A model generated the notes under the pieces. It was given only the letters and a program-made list of their open reading frames with translations, was not told the origin of the DNA and ran no database searches. Of a stretch of 64,000 bases of DNA, positions 54,919 to 63,990 are shown one piece after another. The translations under genes and the position numbers were made by a program. How positions within the stretch are numbered: the first letter of the stretch is position 1; every line of letters starts with the position of its first letter. Source of the stretch: Thalassotalea euphylliae. GTDB taxonomy: Bacteria; Pseudomonadota; Gammaproteobacteria; Enterobacterales; Alteromonadaceae. The stretch spans positions 2,542,001-2,606,000 of the forward strand of contig NZ_QUOU01000001.1 of assembly GCF_003390335.1 (NCBI RefSeq), in the 5' to 3' direction.

Positions 54919-55575
54919 ATGGCAAATAATATGCAAAACAAGCACGAGAAAATTGAAAAGCACGTTGGTTGGTTCTTCATCTTCACTATTATGGCGATCA
55001 GTATTGGTGGTTTAGTGGAAATTACGCCGCTGTTCTTCCAAAAAGAAACAACGACACCAGTTACCAACTTACGCCCATACTCAGCGTTAGAAATGGAAGG
55101 TCGTGATATCTACATCCGCGAAGGTTGTAACGTATGTCACAGTCAAATGATCCGTCCTTTCCGCGCAGAAACTGAGCGTTACGGTCACTACTCTGTTGCT
55201 GGTGAACACGTTTGGGAACACCCGTTCCTTTGGGGTTCTAAGCGTACAGGTCCTGATCTTGCTCGCGTTGGCGGACGTTATTCAGATGACTGGCACCGTG
55301 CTCACTTAATTGATCCACGTTCAGTAGTGCCTGAATCAAACATGCCATCATTCAGATGGTTAGAAGAGAACAAGCTAGATGGTAAGCTAACAGCTAAGAA
55401 GCTAGAAACCTTTAACTTGTTAACTCGTAACCGTGGTCACAAAGACGAAAATGGTGATTCAATTCCACTTTACTCAGCAGAAGAAATTGCAAATGCACGT
55501 TCAGCTGTTGAAGGTAAAACGGAAATGGAAGCTATTATCGCTTACCTTCAATCGCTTGGTCACGCGTTGAAGTAA
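54919..55575 (+). CDS. ccoO: cbb3-type cytochrome c oxidase subunit II, monoheme
   Basis: About 218 residues. An N-terminal membrane helix is followed by a periplasmic cytochrome c domain with CNVCH (heme c ligand His) and the distal Met in PESNMPSFRW. It takes electrons from CcoP and passes them to CcoN. It starts 11 bases after ccoN and is followed by ccoQ six bases later. Confidence 0.97.
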   Translation: MANNMQNKHEKIEKHVGWFFIFTIMAISIGGLVEITPLFFQKETTTPVTNLRPYSALEMEGRDIYIREGCNVCHSQMIRPFRAETERYGHYSVAGEHVWEHPFLWGSKRTGPDLARVGGRYSDDWHRAHLIDPRSVVPESNMPSFRWLEENKLDGKLTAKKLETFNLLTRNRGHKDENGDSIPLYSAEEIANARSAVEGKTEMEAIIAYLQSLGHALK

Positions 55576-55581
55576 CCAGCA

Positions 55582-55755
55582 ATGGACTACGGAACACTAA
55601 GAGGGTTAATCGCCCTCCTCATATTGGCACTTTTTATCATCATTGTGGTGTGGGCTTACAGTAAGAGTCGTAAATCGTCTTTTGACCAAGCTGCGAACTC
55701 TATTTTCGAAGAAGACCACAAAGATGAGGTAAACAAACAGGAGACTAATAAATAA
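55582..55755 (+). CDS. ccoQ: cbb3-type oxidase small subunit CcoQ
   Basis: A short gene of 57 codons. It has one helix (LIALLILALFIIIVVWAY) and a charged cytoplasmic tail (SKSRKSSFDQAANSIFEEDH), the normal layout of CcoQ/FixQ, which stabilises the oxidase. The stop TAA at 55753-55755 overlaps the ATG of ccoP (TAATG), so translation is coupled. Confidence 0.95.
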   Translation: MDYGTLRGLIALLILALFIIIVVWAYSKSRKSSFDQAANSIFEEDHKDEVNKQETNK

Positions 55756-56729
55756 TGTCTAGCTTCTGGAGTATTTGGATTACAGTTCTATCACTGGGAA
55801 CTTTAGTGGGTTGTTACCTATTATTGCGCTGGTGTTTAAAGAACTTTGCGGGTGTCCCTGAAGGGGAATCAATGGGACACGAATTCGATGGTATCGAAGA
55901 ATTAAACAACCCACTGCCTAAGTGGTGGTCAACATTCTTCCTTATTACCATCATTTGGGGCTTTGGCTACTTACTTTTCTACCCTGGCTTAGGTAACTGG
56001 CAAGGTTTGTTTGGTTGGAAGTCTTCTAACCAAGGCATCATGACTATCGAAGAGTCAAAAGCGTTAACTGCTGCTAACTTAGAGTCAGATTCTGGTGTAC
56101 TTAACCAGTACGATCGTGAAGTAGCACAAGCCGACGAAAAATACGGCCCAATCTTTGAAGCCTACGCAGCGCGTAGCATTGAAGATTTAGCGGGTGACGA
56201 AGAAGCACGTAAAGTAGGTCAACGTTTATTCCTACAAAACTGTGCGCAATGTCACGGCTCTGACGCTCGCGGTACAACTGGCTTCCCTAACCTAACGGAT
56301 AACGATTGGTTATACGGCGGCACACCAGCTGACATCAAGCACTCATTAATCCACGGCCGTAAGGCTAACGGTATGATGGCGTGGAAATCAGCACTAGGTG
56401 GTGAGCAAGGTGTTAAAGAAATGGCAGCTTACGTATTAAGCTTGAGTGGCCGTGAAGTTAACGCTGAGGACGCAGCTAAAGCAGCGCCTAAGTTCGCTAT
56501 GTGTGCGGCATGTCACGGTCCAGAAGGTCAAGGTAGTAATGCCATGGGTATCGCCCTTGGTGCCCCTGCCCTGAACGACAACATCTGGTTATACGGTGGC
56601 TCACAAAAAGCGGTTGAAGAATCAATTCGCAATGGTCGTGCCGGCGTAATGCCTGCTTGGTTAGATATCCTAGGCGAAGAAAAGATCCACGTGATCAGCG
56701 CTTACGTTTACAGCTTATCTAACAAATAA
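55755..56729 (+). CDS. ccoP: cbb3-type cytochrome c oxidase subunit III, diheme
   Basis: About 324 residues. Two N-terminal helices are followed by two cytochrome c domains with CAQCH and CAACH. The electron entry path from soluble cytochrome c or bc1 is through these hemes. The ATG overlaps the ccoQ stop. A strong terminator follows, so ccoNOQP is one transcript. Confidence 0.97.
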   Translation: MSSFWSIWITVLSLGTLVGCYLLLRWCLKNFAGVPEGESMGHEFDGIEELNNPLPKWWSTFFLITIIWGFGYLLFYPGLGNWQGLFGWKSSNQGIMTIEESKALTAANLESDSGVLNQYDREVAQADEKYGPIFEAYAARSIEDLAGDEEARKVGQRLFLQNCAQCHGSDARGTTGFPNLTDNDWLYGGTPADIKHSLIHGRKANGMMAWKSALGGEQGVKEMAAYVLSLSGREVNAEDAAKAAPKFAMCAACHGPEGQGSNAMGIALGAPALNDNIWLYGGSQKAVEESIRNGRAGVMPAWLDILGEEKIHVISAYVYSLSNK

Positions 56730-56751
56730 CGACAGTTTATTTGTCGCCTTC

Positions 56752-56787
56752 AAAACGCCTTGCTAAGTGATTAGCAAGGCGTTTTTT
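56752..56787 (+). terminator. Rho-independent terminator of ccoNOQP
   Basis: ACGCCTTGCTAA and TTAGCAAGGCGT pair perfectly around GTGA and are followed by TTTTT. It is also preceded by an A-run, so it could work in both directions. Confidence 0.95.
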
Positions 56788-56974
56788 ATTGCTTAACAGC
56801 TCTTAGCTAACCATCAAATTTAGTCATTTAACTCAATACCCCCCGCCAGCAAATTATTCACAGCCTAAATTAATGCACCTTTTCGCATTTGTTGACGTAG
56901 ATCTTTTTATTGCGATTAAAACGTGGTGACCATTCGCGAAAGCCGCTACAATATGGCACCAAAATTATCTACAG

Positions 56975-57478
56975 ATGTATTCGATGAAAACTCCTTGGTA
57001 TAAAGAGCCGTGGGCTTGGTTAGTCTTTTTCCTACCTTTATCTGCGGTAATCGCAGGTATCACTACCGTGATTATTGCAAACACCGATCCCGATGACTTA
57101 GTGGTCGGTGACTACTATAAAAAAGGTAAAGCCATCAATATCGAAGTATCTAAAGTTAAGCTAGCACAAAAGCTGGGCATGAAATTCGGCTTAAAGTTAA
57201 CGGATAACGAACTCGTGATTCGCCCATTAGGCATCGAGAAAGTATTTCCAGTGATCAATGCTAATTTCTATCACCCAACGCTTGAAGAAAGAGACTTTTA
57301 CTTAGCGCTAACACCTGACGGCAACGGTGATTTCCGACACCGCTTTGAACAAGCAGTATCTGGCAAGTGGCGTGTTACGCTTTCTTCATTTGAAAATAAC
57401 TGGAAAGTGCAAGCAACGGTTGCATTACCACAAGAAGAATTCATTGAGTTAATACCGAACCCTGCACAAGCCCAGTAA
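56975..57478 (+). CDS. ccoH: FixH/CcoH-like cbb3 assembly protein
   Basis: About 167 residues. One helix (WAWLVFFLPLSAVIAGITTV) and the motif NTDPDDLVVGDYYKKGKAIN are diagnostic of the FixH family, which helps cbb3 oxidase assembly. The periplasmic domain follows. It begins a second operon of assembly genes, 11 bases before ccoI. No clear FNR box is seen ahead of it, only a poor match (TTGAC-GTAG-ATCTT near 56893). Confidence 0.93.
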   Translation: MYSMKTPWYKEPWAWLVFFLPLSAVIAGITTVIIANTDPDDLVVGDYYKKGKAINIEVSKVKLAQKLGMKFGLKLTDNELVIRPLGIEKVFPVINANFYHPTLEERDFYLALTPDGNGDFRHRFEQAVSGKWRVTLSSFENNWKVQATVALPQEEFIELIPNPAQAQ

Positions 57479-57488
57479 TACCGAACAG

Positions 57489-59882
57489 ATGTCAGAACCT
57501 TGCTTTCATTGTGGCGAGCCCATTCCCAAGGGCATTTCGCTATTTGTTACGATTGACCAGCAAGCACAAGCAATGTGCTGTGCTGGTTGTCAGGCGGTTG
57601 CCGAGACCATTGTTGACAACAAGCTCACCGATTACTATAAATTTCGGACCGAAAATGCACCGAAAGGCACAGCACTCGTACCTGAGCAATTAAAACGCAA
57701 CCAATTACTCGATGATGACAACCTACAACACGAGTTCACTCACCAAAGTGGTGACACCCGCGAGACTATTTTAACGGTTGATGGTATTAGCTGCGCCGCC
57801 TGTGCATGGCTAATCGAGATGAAACTGGAGCAGATCCCCGGTGTTAGCCAAATATCAGTCAACGCTACCACCCAGCGAGCATCAGTACATTGGCAAAACA
57901 AAGCCATCAAACTAAGTAAAATCATCGAACATATCGAGCGCCTTGGCTATCACGCCTTACCTTTTAAGGCCAGTGATGCAGAGCAGCAAAACCTTGCGCA
58001 AAGTAAAACCTTTATTAAGCGCCTTGGTATTTCGGGCATTTTGATGATGCAAGTGATGATGATCGCCGTTGGCCTTTATTTTGGCGCATTTTCAGATATG
58101 TCTGAGCACAACCTAGTGTATCTGCGCTACACCAGTTTGTTGCTAACAACACCAATCATTTTTTACGGTGCGCTGCCCTTTTATATCGGCGCATTAAGTG
58201 CGTTAAAATCTCGCCGTTTGTCGATGGATGTCCCCGTCTCTATCGCCATATTATTGGCCTTTTTTGCCAGTGCTTGGGCGACGATAAGTCAGCAAGGCGA
58301 AGTGTATTTTGAATCCGTTTCCATGTTCACTTTCTTGCTGCTGATCGGCAAGTTCCTGGAATTTCGCGCCCGCTCACGTGCCGCACAAGTGTCGGCAAAC
58401 TTATTAAAGCTAATGCCAATGACCGCCACTAAGCTGGTTAACAACATCGAGCAATATGTGGCGGCAAAATCACTGCAAATCAACGACACTGTCATGATTA
58501 AACCAGGCGAAACAGTGCCTGCTGACTGTATCGTAGCGCACGGTGAAAGCCACTTGAACGAAGCCATGTTATCCGGTGAGCAGCGTCCTGTCGCCAAACA
58601 GCTAGGGGACAGTCTTTTTGCTGGTACTATCAACGGCGATGGCAACTTAACTGCGCGAGTTACGCAGCCGGGCAGCGACACCTTCTTGAGCCAGCTCATT
58701 CGATTAAGTGAATCGTCACAAGCGCACAAACCTAAAATTGCACAACTATCCGATAAAATTGCACAATATTTTGTCGGCATCATACTGTTAACCGCTATTG
58801 GCACCGCACTTTACTGGTACCAACACATGCCTAGCGAAGCGTTTTGGATCACCTTATCTGTGCTCGTTGCAACCTGCCCTTGTGCCTTGTCTTTAGCCAC
58901 ACCAACCGCATTAACCTGTGGTACAACACGCTTAAATCGCGACGGTATCATGATTAAATCAGGCCATGTCATGGAAACTGTACCTGAGGTTGATACCTTT
59001 GCTTTTGATAAAACTGGGACATTAACGCAAGGTGAGTTCCAAGTCACTCAGGTGAAACGTTTTAATGACAACCACAGTGAACAACAGATACTAACACTCG
59101 TTGCCGCACTAGAGGCTCACTCTCAGCACCCGTTAGCCAAAGCATTCGTGCCATTTCGTGACTTTCAAATTAACGCTGTTGACACCAAAGTTCACGCAGG
59201 TTTAGGGATCTCAGGTACTGTCGACGGCAACGCCATGACTGTAGGTAAAGTCTCTTGGTTAATGACTGACGCACAGCAAGTAAAAACGTTAGGCTGCGAA
59301 GATGCGCAAATTGCCGTGTTCATTAACGACCACCCTGTCGCTGCAATATACCTGAAAGACAGTGCCAGAGAAGATGCCAGCCAAGTATTAACTAAGCTAA
59401 AGGCAAGCAATATTGGTACGCTGATGCTCTCTGGTGACAGCATGGCTGGCTGCCAGCAAATAGCGTCTCAACTACCGATTGATGAAGTACACGCAAGTTT
59501 GAGTGCACACGAAAAAATGGCAATCGTCAATCGCCTGCAACACGACAAGACTGTTGCCATGGTCGGCGATGGTGTTAATGACACGCCAGTGTTTAGTGCT
59601 GCTCATGTCTCAGTGGCGATGGGCAGTGGCACCGACGTCGCTAAAAGCGGCGCTGATGTCATTTTATTGAATAACAAGCTATCTTCACTGAATGTGCTGC
59701 AAACCGTTGCGCAAAAAACTAAGCGTATCATATGGCAAAACTACGGCTGGGCATTTGGCTATAATGCCATTGTATTACCGCTTGCCGTTTGTGGCTTTAT
59801 TACCCCGTACATGGCGGTTATTGGTATGTCAGCAAGCTCTATACTTGTGATCACTAATTCATTGCGACTATTGAAAAAATGA
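57489..59882 (+). CDS. ccoI: Copper-exporting P-type ATPase for cbb3 oxidase (CcoI/FixI)
   Basis: About 797 residues. An N-terminal Cys-rich region (CFHCGEPIPKG, CCAGC) and a heavy-metal domain (GISCAACAWLIE) precede eight helices. CPC in ATCPCALSLATP, DKTGTLTQGE with the phosphorylated Asp and GDGVNDTPVF are complete. It moves copper to the periplasm for insertion into CcoN. Its stop overlaps the ccoS ATG (ATGA). Confidence 0.96.
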   Translation: MSEPCFHCGEPIPKGISLFVTIDQQAQAMCCAGCQAVAETIVDNKLTDYYKFRTENAPKGTALVPEQLKRNQLLDDDNLQHEFTHQSGDTRETILTVDGISCAACAWLIEMKLEQIPGVSQISVNATTQRASVHWQNKAIKLSKIIEHIERLGYHALPFKASDAEQQNLAQSKTFIKRLGISGILMMQVMMIAVGLYFGAFSDMSEHNLVYLRYTSLLLTTPIIFYGALPFYIGALSALKSRRLSMDVPVSIAILLAFFASAWATISQQGEVYFESVSMFTFLLLIGKFLEFRARSRAAQVSANLLKLMPMTATKLVNNIEQYVAAKSLQINDTVMIKPGETVPADCIVAHGESHLNEAMLSGEQRPVAKQLGDSLFAGTINGDGNLTARVTQPGSDTFLSQLIRLSESSQAHKPKIAQLSDKIAQYFVGIILLTAIGTALYWYQHMPSEAFWITLSVLVATCPCALSLATPTALTCGTTRLNRDGIMIKSGHVMETVPEVDTFAFDKTGTLTQGEFQVTQVKRFNDNHSEQQILTLVAALEAHSQHPLAKAFVPFRDFQINAVDTKVHAGLGISGTVDGNAMTVGKVSWLMTDAQQVKTLGCEDAQIAVFINDHPVAAIYLKDSAREDASQVLTKLKASNIGTLMLSGDSMAGCQQIASQLPIDEVHASLSAHEKMAIVNRLQHDKTVAMVGDGVNDTPVFSAAHVSVAMGSGTDVAKSGADVILLNNKLSSLNVLQTVAQKTKRIIWQNYGWAFGYNAIVLPLAVCGFITPYMAVIGMSASSILVITNSLRLLKK

Positions 59883-60151
59883 GTGTAATTTACGTACTTA
59901 TTCCCATTGCGATCATCCTGTTAATCGTGGGTATTTATTTATTCTTCTGGGCAGTAAAAACAGAGCAGTTTAACGATCTTGAAAAAGAAGGGCTCAGTAT
60001 TCTGTTTGAGGATGAAAAGCTCGAAAAAAGCAAGCGCCCACCCAAAGTCGATGCACAAACACAAGATAGCACTGCTGGCGACGAGCAACTAACGAGTACT
60101 GAGCGGGAACAAACGCAGCACCGAAGTAACTCTTCCAATTCAGATAGCTAA
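59879..60151 (+). CDS. ccoS: cbb3 oxidase maturation protein CcoS
   Basis: About 90 residues. The N-terminal helix (VIYVLIPIAIILLIVGIYLFFWAVK, part) and the following LEKEGLSILFEDE are typical of CcoS/FixS. The last 40 residues are an unusual low-complexity tail (TQDSTAGDEQLTSTEREQTQHRSNSS, part), longer than most. It overlaps ccoI by four bases and the next gene by one. Confidence 0.94.
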   Translation: MSVIYVLIPIAIILLIVGIYLFFWAVKTEQFNDLEKEGLSILFEDEKLEKSKRPPKVDAQTQDSTAGDEQLTSTEREQTQHRSNSSNSDS

Positions 60152-60822
60152 TGAACATAGATCTTCTCTCTGCCTTTGTCATTGGCTTGCTCGGTGCTGG
60201 CCACTGTCTTGCGATGTGTGGTGGCGTGTCAGGCATGTTACTATCAGCTATTCCACAAACTGCCCGTCAACAAAAATGGTCATTGGTTTTTGGCTATAAC
60301 CTCGGTCGAATTCTTTCGTATAGTTTAATTGGCGGTTTGGTGGGCTTTACGGGCTCGATAACGGCAAAAAATTTCGGCGTACCGCTTAATGGCTTACGGT
60401 TAATTTCAGGTGTATTCTTGATTTTACTGGGCCTGTATTTAGCTCAGTGGTTTATGCTATTAGCAAAAGTAGAACAAGCTGGAAAGCGCTTGTGGCAATA
60501 CATTTCACCATTCGCTAAACACTTCTTACCCGTCAATAATAAACGCAAGGCATTTGGCTTAGGGGCTGTTTGGGGATGGCTACCCTGTGGTTTAGTCTAC
60601 TCAACCTTAACTTGGTCGCTAGCAAGCGGCAGCTTTGGACAAGGAGCGCTGATTATGGCCGCCTTTGGTTTAGGCACCTTACCCGCTTTGTTAACCTTAT
60701 CTTTTGGCGTTTTTTCCATCAAAAAATTACTACAAAATCTTACATTTAGATACATACTGGCTACTGGTCTAATCAGTTATGGTATTTACACTTTGTATAT
60801 TGCGTACAATGCTATGATTTAA
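60151..60822 (+). CDS. TauE/SafE-family membrane protein (COG2836 type)
   Basis: About 223 residues with six helices. The motif GLLGAGHCLAMCGGVSGML at the start and WGWLPCGLVYSTLTWSLASG later are typical of the Cys-containing branch that is found beside cbb3 genes and related to copper-handling proteins. The one-base overlap with ccoS makes it part of the assembly operon. A role in copper supply is inferred, not shown. Confidence 0.82.
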   Translation: MNIDLLSAFVIGLLGAGHCLAMCGGVSGMLLSAIPQTARQQKWSLVFGYNLGRILSYSLIGGLVGFTGSITAKNFGVPLNGLRLISGVFLILLGLYLAQWFMLLAKVEQAGKRLWQYISPFAKHFLPVNNKRKAFGLGAVWGWLPCGLVYSTLTWSLASGSFGQGALIMAAFGLGTLPALLTLSFGVFSIKKLLQNLTFRYILATGLISYGIYTLYIAYNAMI

Positions 60823-60869
60823 TACCATACATATGCTTAATTCCAAGGAAATATTAAGGTTATCTTCTC

Positions 60870-61586
60870 ATGTCTAGTCACTGTGCAAGCAACAACCATA
60901 TTCATTGCCAAAACTGCAGTATCAGTGAGCTTTGCTTACCCTTTTCCCTTAATGAACAAGAGCTGGACACGCTCGACAATATCATCGATCGCAAACGCCC
61001 TATTCACAAAGGTGAAAAAATCTTCCAAGACGGTGAAGCCCTTCACTCTCTTTTTGCGATCCGCTCTGGTACGTTTAAAACCTTTACTATCGATTCAAAT
61101 GGTGAAGAGCAAATTACCGGCTTTCACCTTGCTGGCGACTTGCTTGGTTTCGATGCGTTAGCTAGCAGCGAACATCAAAGTTTTGCGCAAGCGCTTGAAA
61201 CCTCAATGGTTTGCGAAATTCCTTATAACACGCTTGATGAACTTTCTAACTCGATGCCAGCCCTAAAACGCCAAGTGTTAAGGCTGATGAGTAATGAAAT
61301 TCGTTCAGATCAAGAAATGTTGTCGCTACTTAATCGCAAAAATGCTGAACAGCGCTTAGCAACTTTTATCTCTTCGCTGAGCACCCGCTACAAGGCACGA
61401 GGCTTATCAGCCGCTGAGTTTCGTTTAACGATGACGCGTGGTGACATTGGTAATTACATCGGTTTAACGGTTGAAACTATCAGTCGGCTACTAAACCGTT
61501 TTCACAAGCAAGGCTTGATTACTGTTGAAGGTAAGCTGATTACCATCAATAACCTTGACCAGCTCAACGAAGTCGCCATGATATAG
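60870..61586 (+). CDS. fnr: Oxygen-sensing regulator FNR (EtrA/Anr)
   Basis: About 238 residues. The [4Fe-4S] ligands are Cys13, Cys16 and Cys22 in HCQNCSISELC plus one in SMVCEIPY. The cyclic-nucleotide-binding-like fold and the HTH with E-SR recognition (IGLTVETISRLLNRF) follow. It activates genes for low-oxygen respiration at TTGAT-N4-ATCAA sites. It follows the TauE-like gene by 47 bases. A hairpin lies downstream at 61623. Confidence 0.96.
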   Translation: MSSHCASNNHIHCQNCSISELCLPFSLNEQELDTLDNIIDRKRPIHKGEKIFQDGEALHSLFAIRSGTFKTFTIDSNGEEQITGFHLAGDLLGFDALASSEHQSFAQALETSMVCEIPYNTLDELSNSMPALKRQVLRLMSNEIRSDQEMLSLLNRKNAEQRLATFISSLSTRYKARGLSAAEFRLTMTRGDIGNYIGLTVETISRLLNRFHKQGLITVEGKLITINNLDQLNEVAMI

Positions 61587-61622
61587 GGAAAAATCGGCTA
61601 ACTTAGTCGGTTTTCTCCGGTC

Positions 61623-61652
61623 AACGAGCAAGCGCCCTACTTGCTCGTTTTA
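61623..61652 (+). terminator. Terminator after fnr
   Basis: AACGAGCAAG (61623-61632) and CTTGCTCGTT (61640-61649) pair perfectly across seven bases and are followed by only a short T-run. The rest of 61587-61919 holds an FNR box and no gene. Confidence 0.7.
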
Positions 61653-61804
61653 GTGATAAATCCCAACCTTTCATCATCATTAAACTTTATTTATCGCAAC
61701 ACTAATACAACTGTAGCGACGCGATTAGCTTTCCAACACTTCACCTTTCTAACCGCCAATTTACATACTATGCTATTTAGTAGGCTGCCACTTGCGCATT
61801 TTTG

Positions 61805-61818
61805 TTGATGTAAAACAA
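61805..61818 (+). promoter_or_regulatory. FNR box before uspE
   Basis: TTGAT-GTAA-AACAA matches the FNR consensus at nine of ten places. It lies about 100 bases before the uspE ATG, directly downstream of the fnr gene. Confidence 0.6.
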
Positions 61819-61919
61819 ACAATTAATTGCTTAAAAAAGGCACACTCTATTTGCTAACTAACGTTTTTAAAAAAGATTATTAACGAATATCAATCACAAA
61901 GCGATGCGAGGTACTGAGC

Positions 61920-62849
61920 ATGGAAACCTACCAAAAGATACTAGTTGTTATTGATCCGACAACCGAAGAACAAAAAGCGCTAAGTAGAGCCATTGAGTTA
62001 GCCGATAAAACTCAAGGCTCAATTACTGCGTTTTTAAGCATCTTCGATTTTTCGTATGAAATGACGACCATGCTATCCAGCGATGAACGCGAATCAATGC
62101 GTCAGATCGTGATTAACGATCGCATGCTTTGGATAGATGAGCGCATTAAAGAACTACAAGCCTCAGGTAAAAACATTGATGTTAAAGTGATTTGGCATAA
62201 CCGCCCCTTTGAAGCGGTGATCGATCAGGTTTTACAGCATGGCTACGATGTTGTCATTAAAGGCACCCACGAGCACGACAAATTAAAATCTGTCATCTTT
62301 ACACCAACGGACTGGCATCTACTGCGCAAATGTCCCTGCCCTTTACTGCTTGTCAAAGATCACTCATGGCCTGAAAACGGGAACATCCTCGCTGCGGTAA
62401 ACGTTGGCAGTGATGAAGACGAACACCAATCTTTGAATCAGATTATCACCGAAGAGGCGCAACATTTAGCACAGGTTATCAGGGCGAATGTGCATCTTGT
62501 TAACTCCTTCCCTGGCACGCCAGTGAATATTGCAATAGAAATTCCAGAGTTTGACGCCAGCCAATACAACGACACTATGTTACAGCATCATCAGAAATCG
62601 ATGGAGGCTCATGCCGAAAAATACGGTGTTGATATCAATAACACCTACATCAAAGAGGGCTTACCTGAAGATGTCATTGACGAGCTATCGCAAGAGCTCG
62701 ACGCAGAATTGGTTATTTTAGGAACAATCGGGCGTACTGGCTTGTCAGCAGCACTGATTGGCAACACAGCAGAGCACGTTATTGACCGATTGAATTGTGA
62801 CGTTTTAGCGTTAAAGCCAACAGGTTATATTTCGCCCTTACAAAGCTAG
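61920..62849 (+). CDS. uspE: Universal stress protein UspE (tandem Usp domains)
   Basis: About 309 residues with two Usp domains. The first (1-145) begins with TYQKILVVIDPTTEEQKALSRA and contains VVIKGTHEH. The second (150-305) ends with ELVILGTIGRTGLSAALIGNTAEHVIDRLNCDVLALKP (part), the ATP-binding-like G-motif. Its place after fnr is conserved in many gammaproteobacteria. It is linked to stress resistance and adhesion in E. coli. GAGGT precedes the ATG. Confidence 0.93.
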   Translation: METYQKILVVIDPTTEEQKALSRAIELADKTQGSITAFLSIFDFSYEMTTMLSSDERESMRQIVINDRMLWIDERIKELQASGKNIDVKVIWHNRPFEAVIDQVLQHGYDVVIKGTHEHDKLKSVIFTPTDWHLLRKCPCPLLLVKDHSWPENGNILAAVNVGSDEDEHQSLNQIITEEAQHLAQVIRANVHLVNSFPGTPVNIAIEIPEFDASQYNDTMLQHHQKSMEAHAEKYGVDINNTYIKEGLPEDVIDELSQELDAELVILGTIGRTGLSAALIGNTAEHVIDRLNCDVLALKPTGYISPLQS

Positions 62850-62956
62850 TTCAAGGGCTATAAAGCACATGTAAACGCTGCTTTATTGAGCGACTGTTAT
62901 ATAACCATCACAATATTGACCGATCGGTAAGCTACCGAAAATATTAACAAAATTGT

Positions 62957-62999
62957 AACCAGCGCTGGCATAAAGAATGCTAGCGCTGGTTAATTTTTA
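62957..62999 (+). terminator. Terminator after uspE
   Basis: AACCAGCGCT pairs with AGCGCTGGTT, extended inwards by GCAT with ATGC, and is followed by AATTTTTAC. It stands about 110 bases after the uspE stop. A ten-base palindrome ACCGATCGGT lies upstream near 62920. Confidence 0.8.
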
Positions 63000-63023
63000 C
63001 TTATCTTTTATGACATTTAGCTT

Positions 63024-63029
63024 TATAAT
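63024..63029 (+). promoter_or_regulatory. -10 element of ttcA
   Basis: TATAAT followed by GCGCCCCC, about 32 bases before the ttcA ATG. The G+C-rich discriminator is typical of stringently controlled translation genes. The -35 box is not clear. Confidence 0.55.
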
Positions 63030-63060
63030 GCGCCCCCAATTATTTGAGTAGTTTTTTGGT

Positions 63061-63990
63061 ATGACAGAAGCAGATAACAGAAAGGCCACCTTTGAAGCGA
63101 ACAAGTTGCAAAAGCGACTGCGCAGCAAAGTGGGTAAAGCAATTGCTGATTACAATATGATCGAAGAAGGTGATGTTGTGATGGCGGCGATTAGTGGTGG
63201 TAAAGACTCCTTTGCCATGCTTGATATTCTGCTTAGCTTGAAAAAATCTGCCCCGATCAAGTTTGACGTTATTGCCGTGAATCTTGATCAAAAACAACCG
63301 GGCTTTCCCGCCCACATACTGCCAAACTACTTCGAATCACTTGATATCCCATACTACATCATAGACAAAGACACCTACTCGGTCGTCAAGCAAAAAGTGC
63401 CCGAAGGCAAAACAACTTGCGGCTTATGCTCGCGTTTACGCCGTGGCACACTTTACTCTTTCGCGGAAGAAATTGGTGCCACCAAAATTGCCCTTGGTCA
63501 CCACATGGATGATATCGTTGAAACCTTGTTCTTGAACATGTTCTTTGGCGCCAAGTTAAAAGCAATGCCACCTAAGCTGCGAGCCGATGACGGTCGCAAT
63601 ACTGTGATTCGCCCTTTGAGTTACGCACGTGAAAAAGATTTGATCGCGTTTGCCGAAATTCGCCAGTACCCGATTATCCCGTGTAACCTTTGTGGCTCAC
63701 AAGAAAACCTGCAACGCCAAAATATTAAAGCACTGCTTAACAGCTGGGATGCTCAAACCCCCGGCCGTATTGAAAACATATTTAAATCGCTGAAAAACGT
63801 AAGCCCAAGTCAATTGGCAGATACCGAGTTATTTGATTTTGCCAATTTACCCATTGACCGCAGTGCGCCGCGCGAAGCTTACGATTTTTCAAAAGAAACT
63901 GTCTCGTCAACCAACCTGTCTACAGCACTAGCTAACTCGTTAGAGACCAATATAGACGACTCACTAATTATCGATGTTTCACAAGTGTAA
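63061..63990 (+). CDS. ttcA: tRNA 2-thiocytidine biosynthesis protein TtcA
   Basis: About 309 residues. The PP-loop SGGKDSFAM binds ATP. CGLCSRLRRG and CNLCGSQENLQRQ provide the Fe-S cluster cysteines. GHHMDDIVETLFLNM is another family motif. It makes 2-thiocytidine at position 32 of certain tRNAs. Reading ends at TAA close to the window end, so the gene is complete. The last 40 residues are variable. Confidence 0.97.
   Translation: MTEADNRKATFEANKLQKRLRSKVGKAIADYNMIEEGDVVMAAISGGKDSFAMLDILLSLKKSAPIKFDVIAVNLDQKQPGFPAHILPNYFESLDIPYYIIDKDTYSVVKQKVPEGKTTCGLCSRLRRGTLYSFAEEIGATKIALGHHMDDIVETLFLNMFFGAKLKAMPPKLRADDGRNTVIRPLSYAREKDLIAFAEIRQYPIIPCNLCGSQENLQRQNIKALLNSWDAQTPGRIENIFKSLKNVSPSQLADTELFDFANLPIDRSAPREAYDFSKETVSSTNLSTALANSLETNIDDSLIIDVSQV

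Noticed and set aside
56890..56910. FNR box before ccoH (TTGAC-GTAG-ATCTT).
   Set aside because: Three of ten consensus places differ, two of them in the second half-site, so I do not list it as a site.
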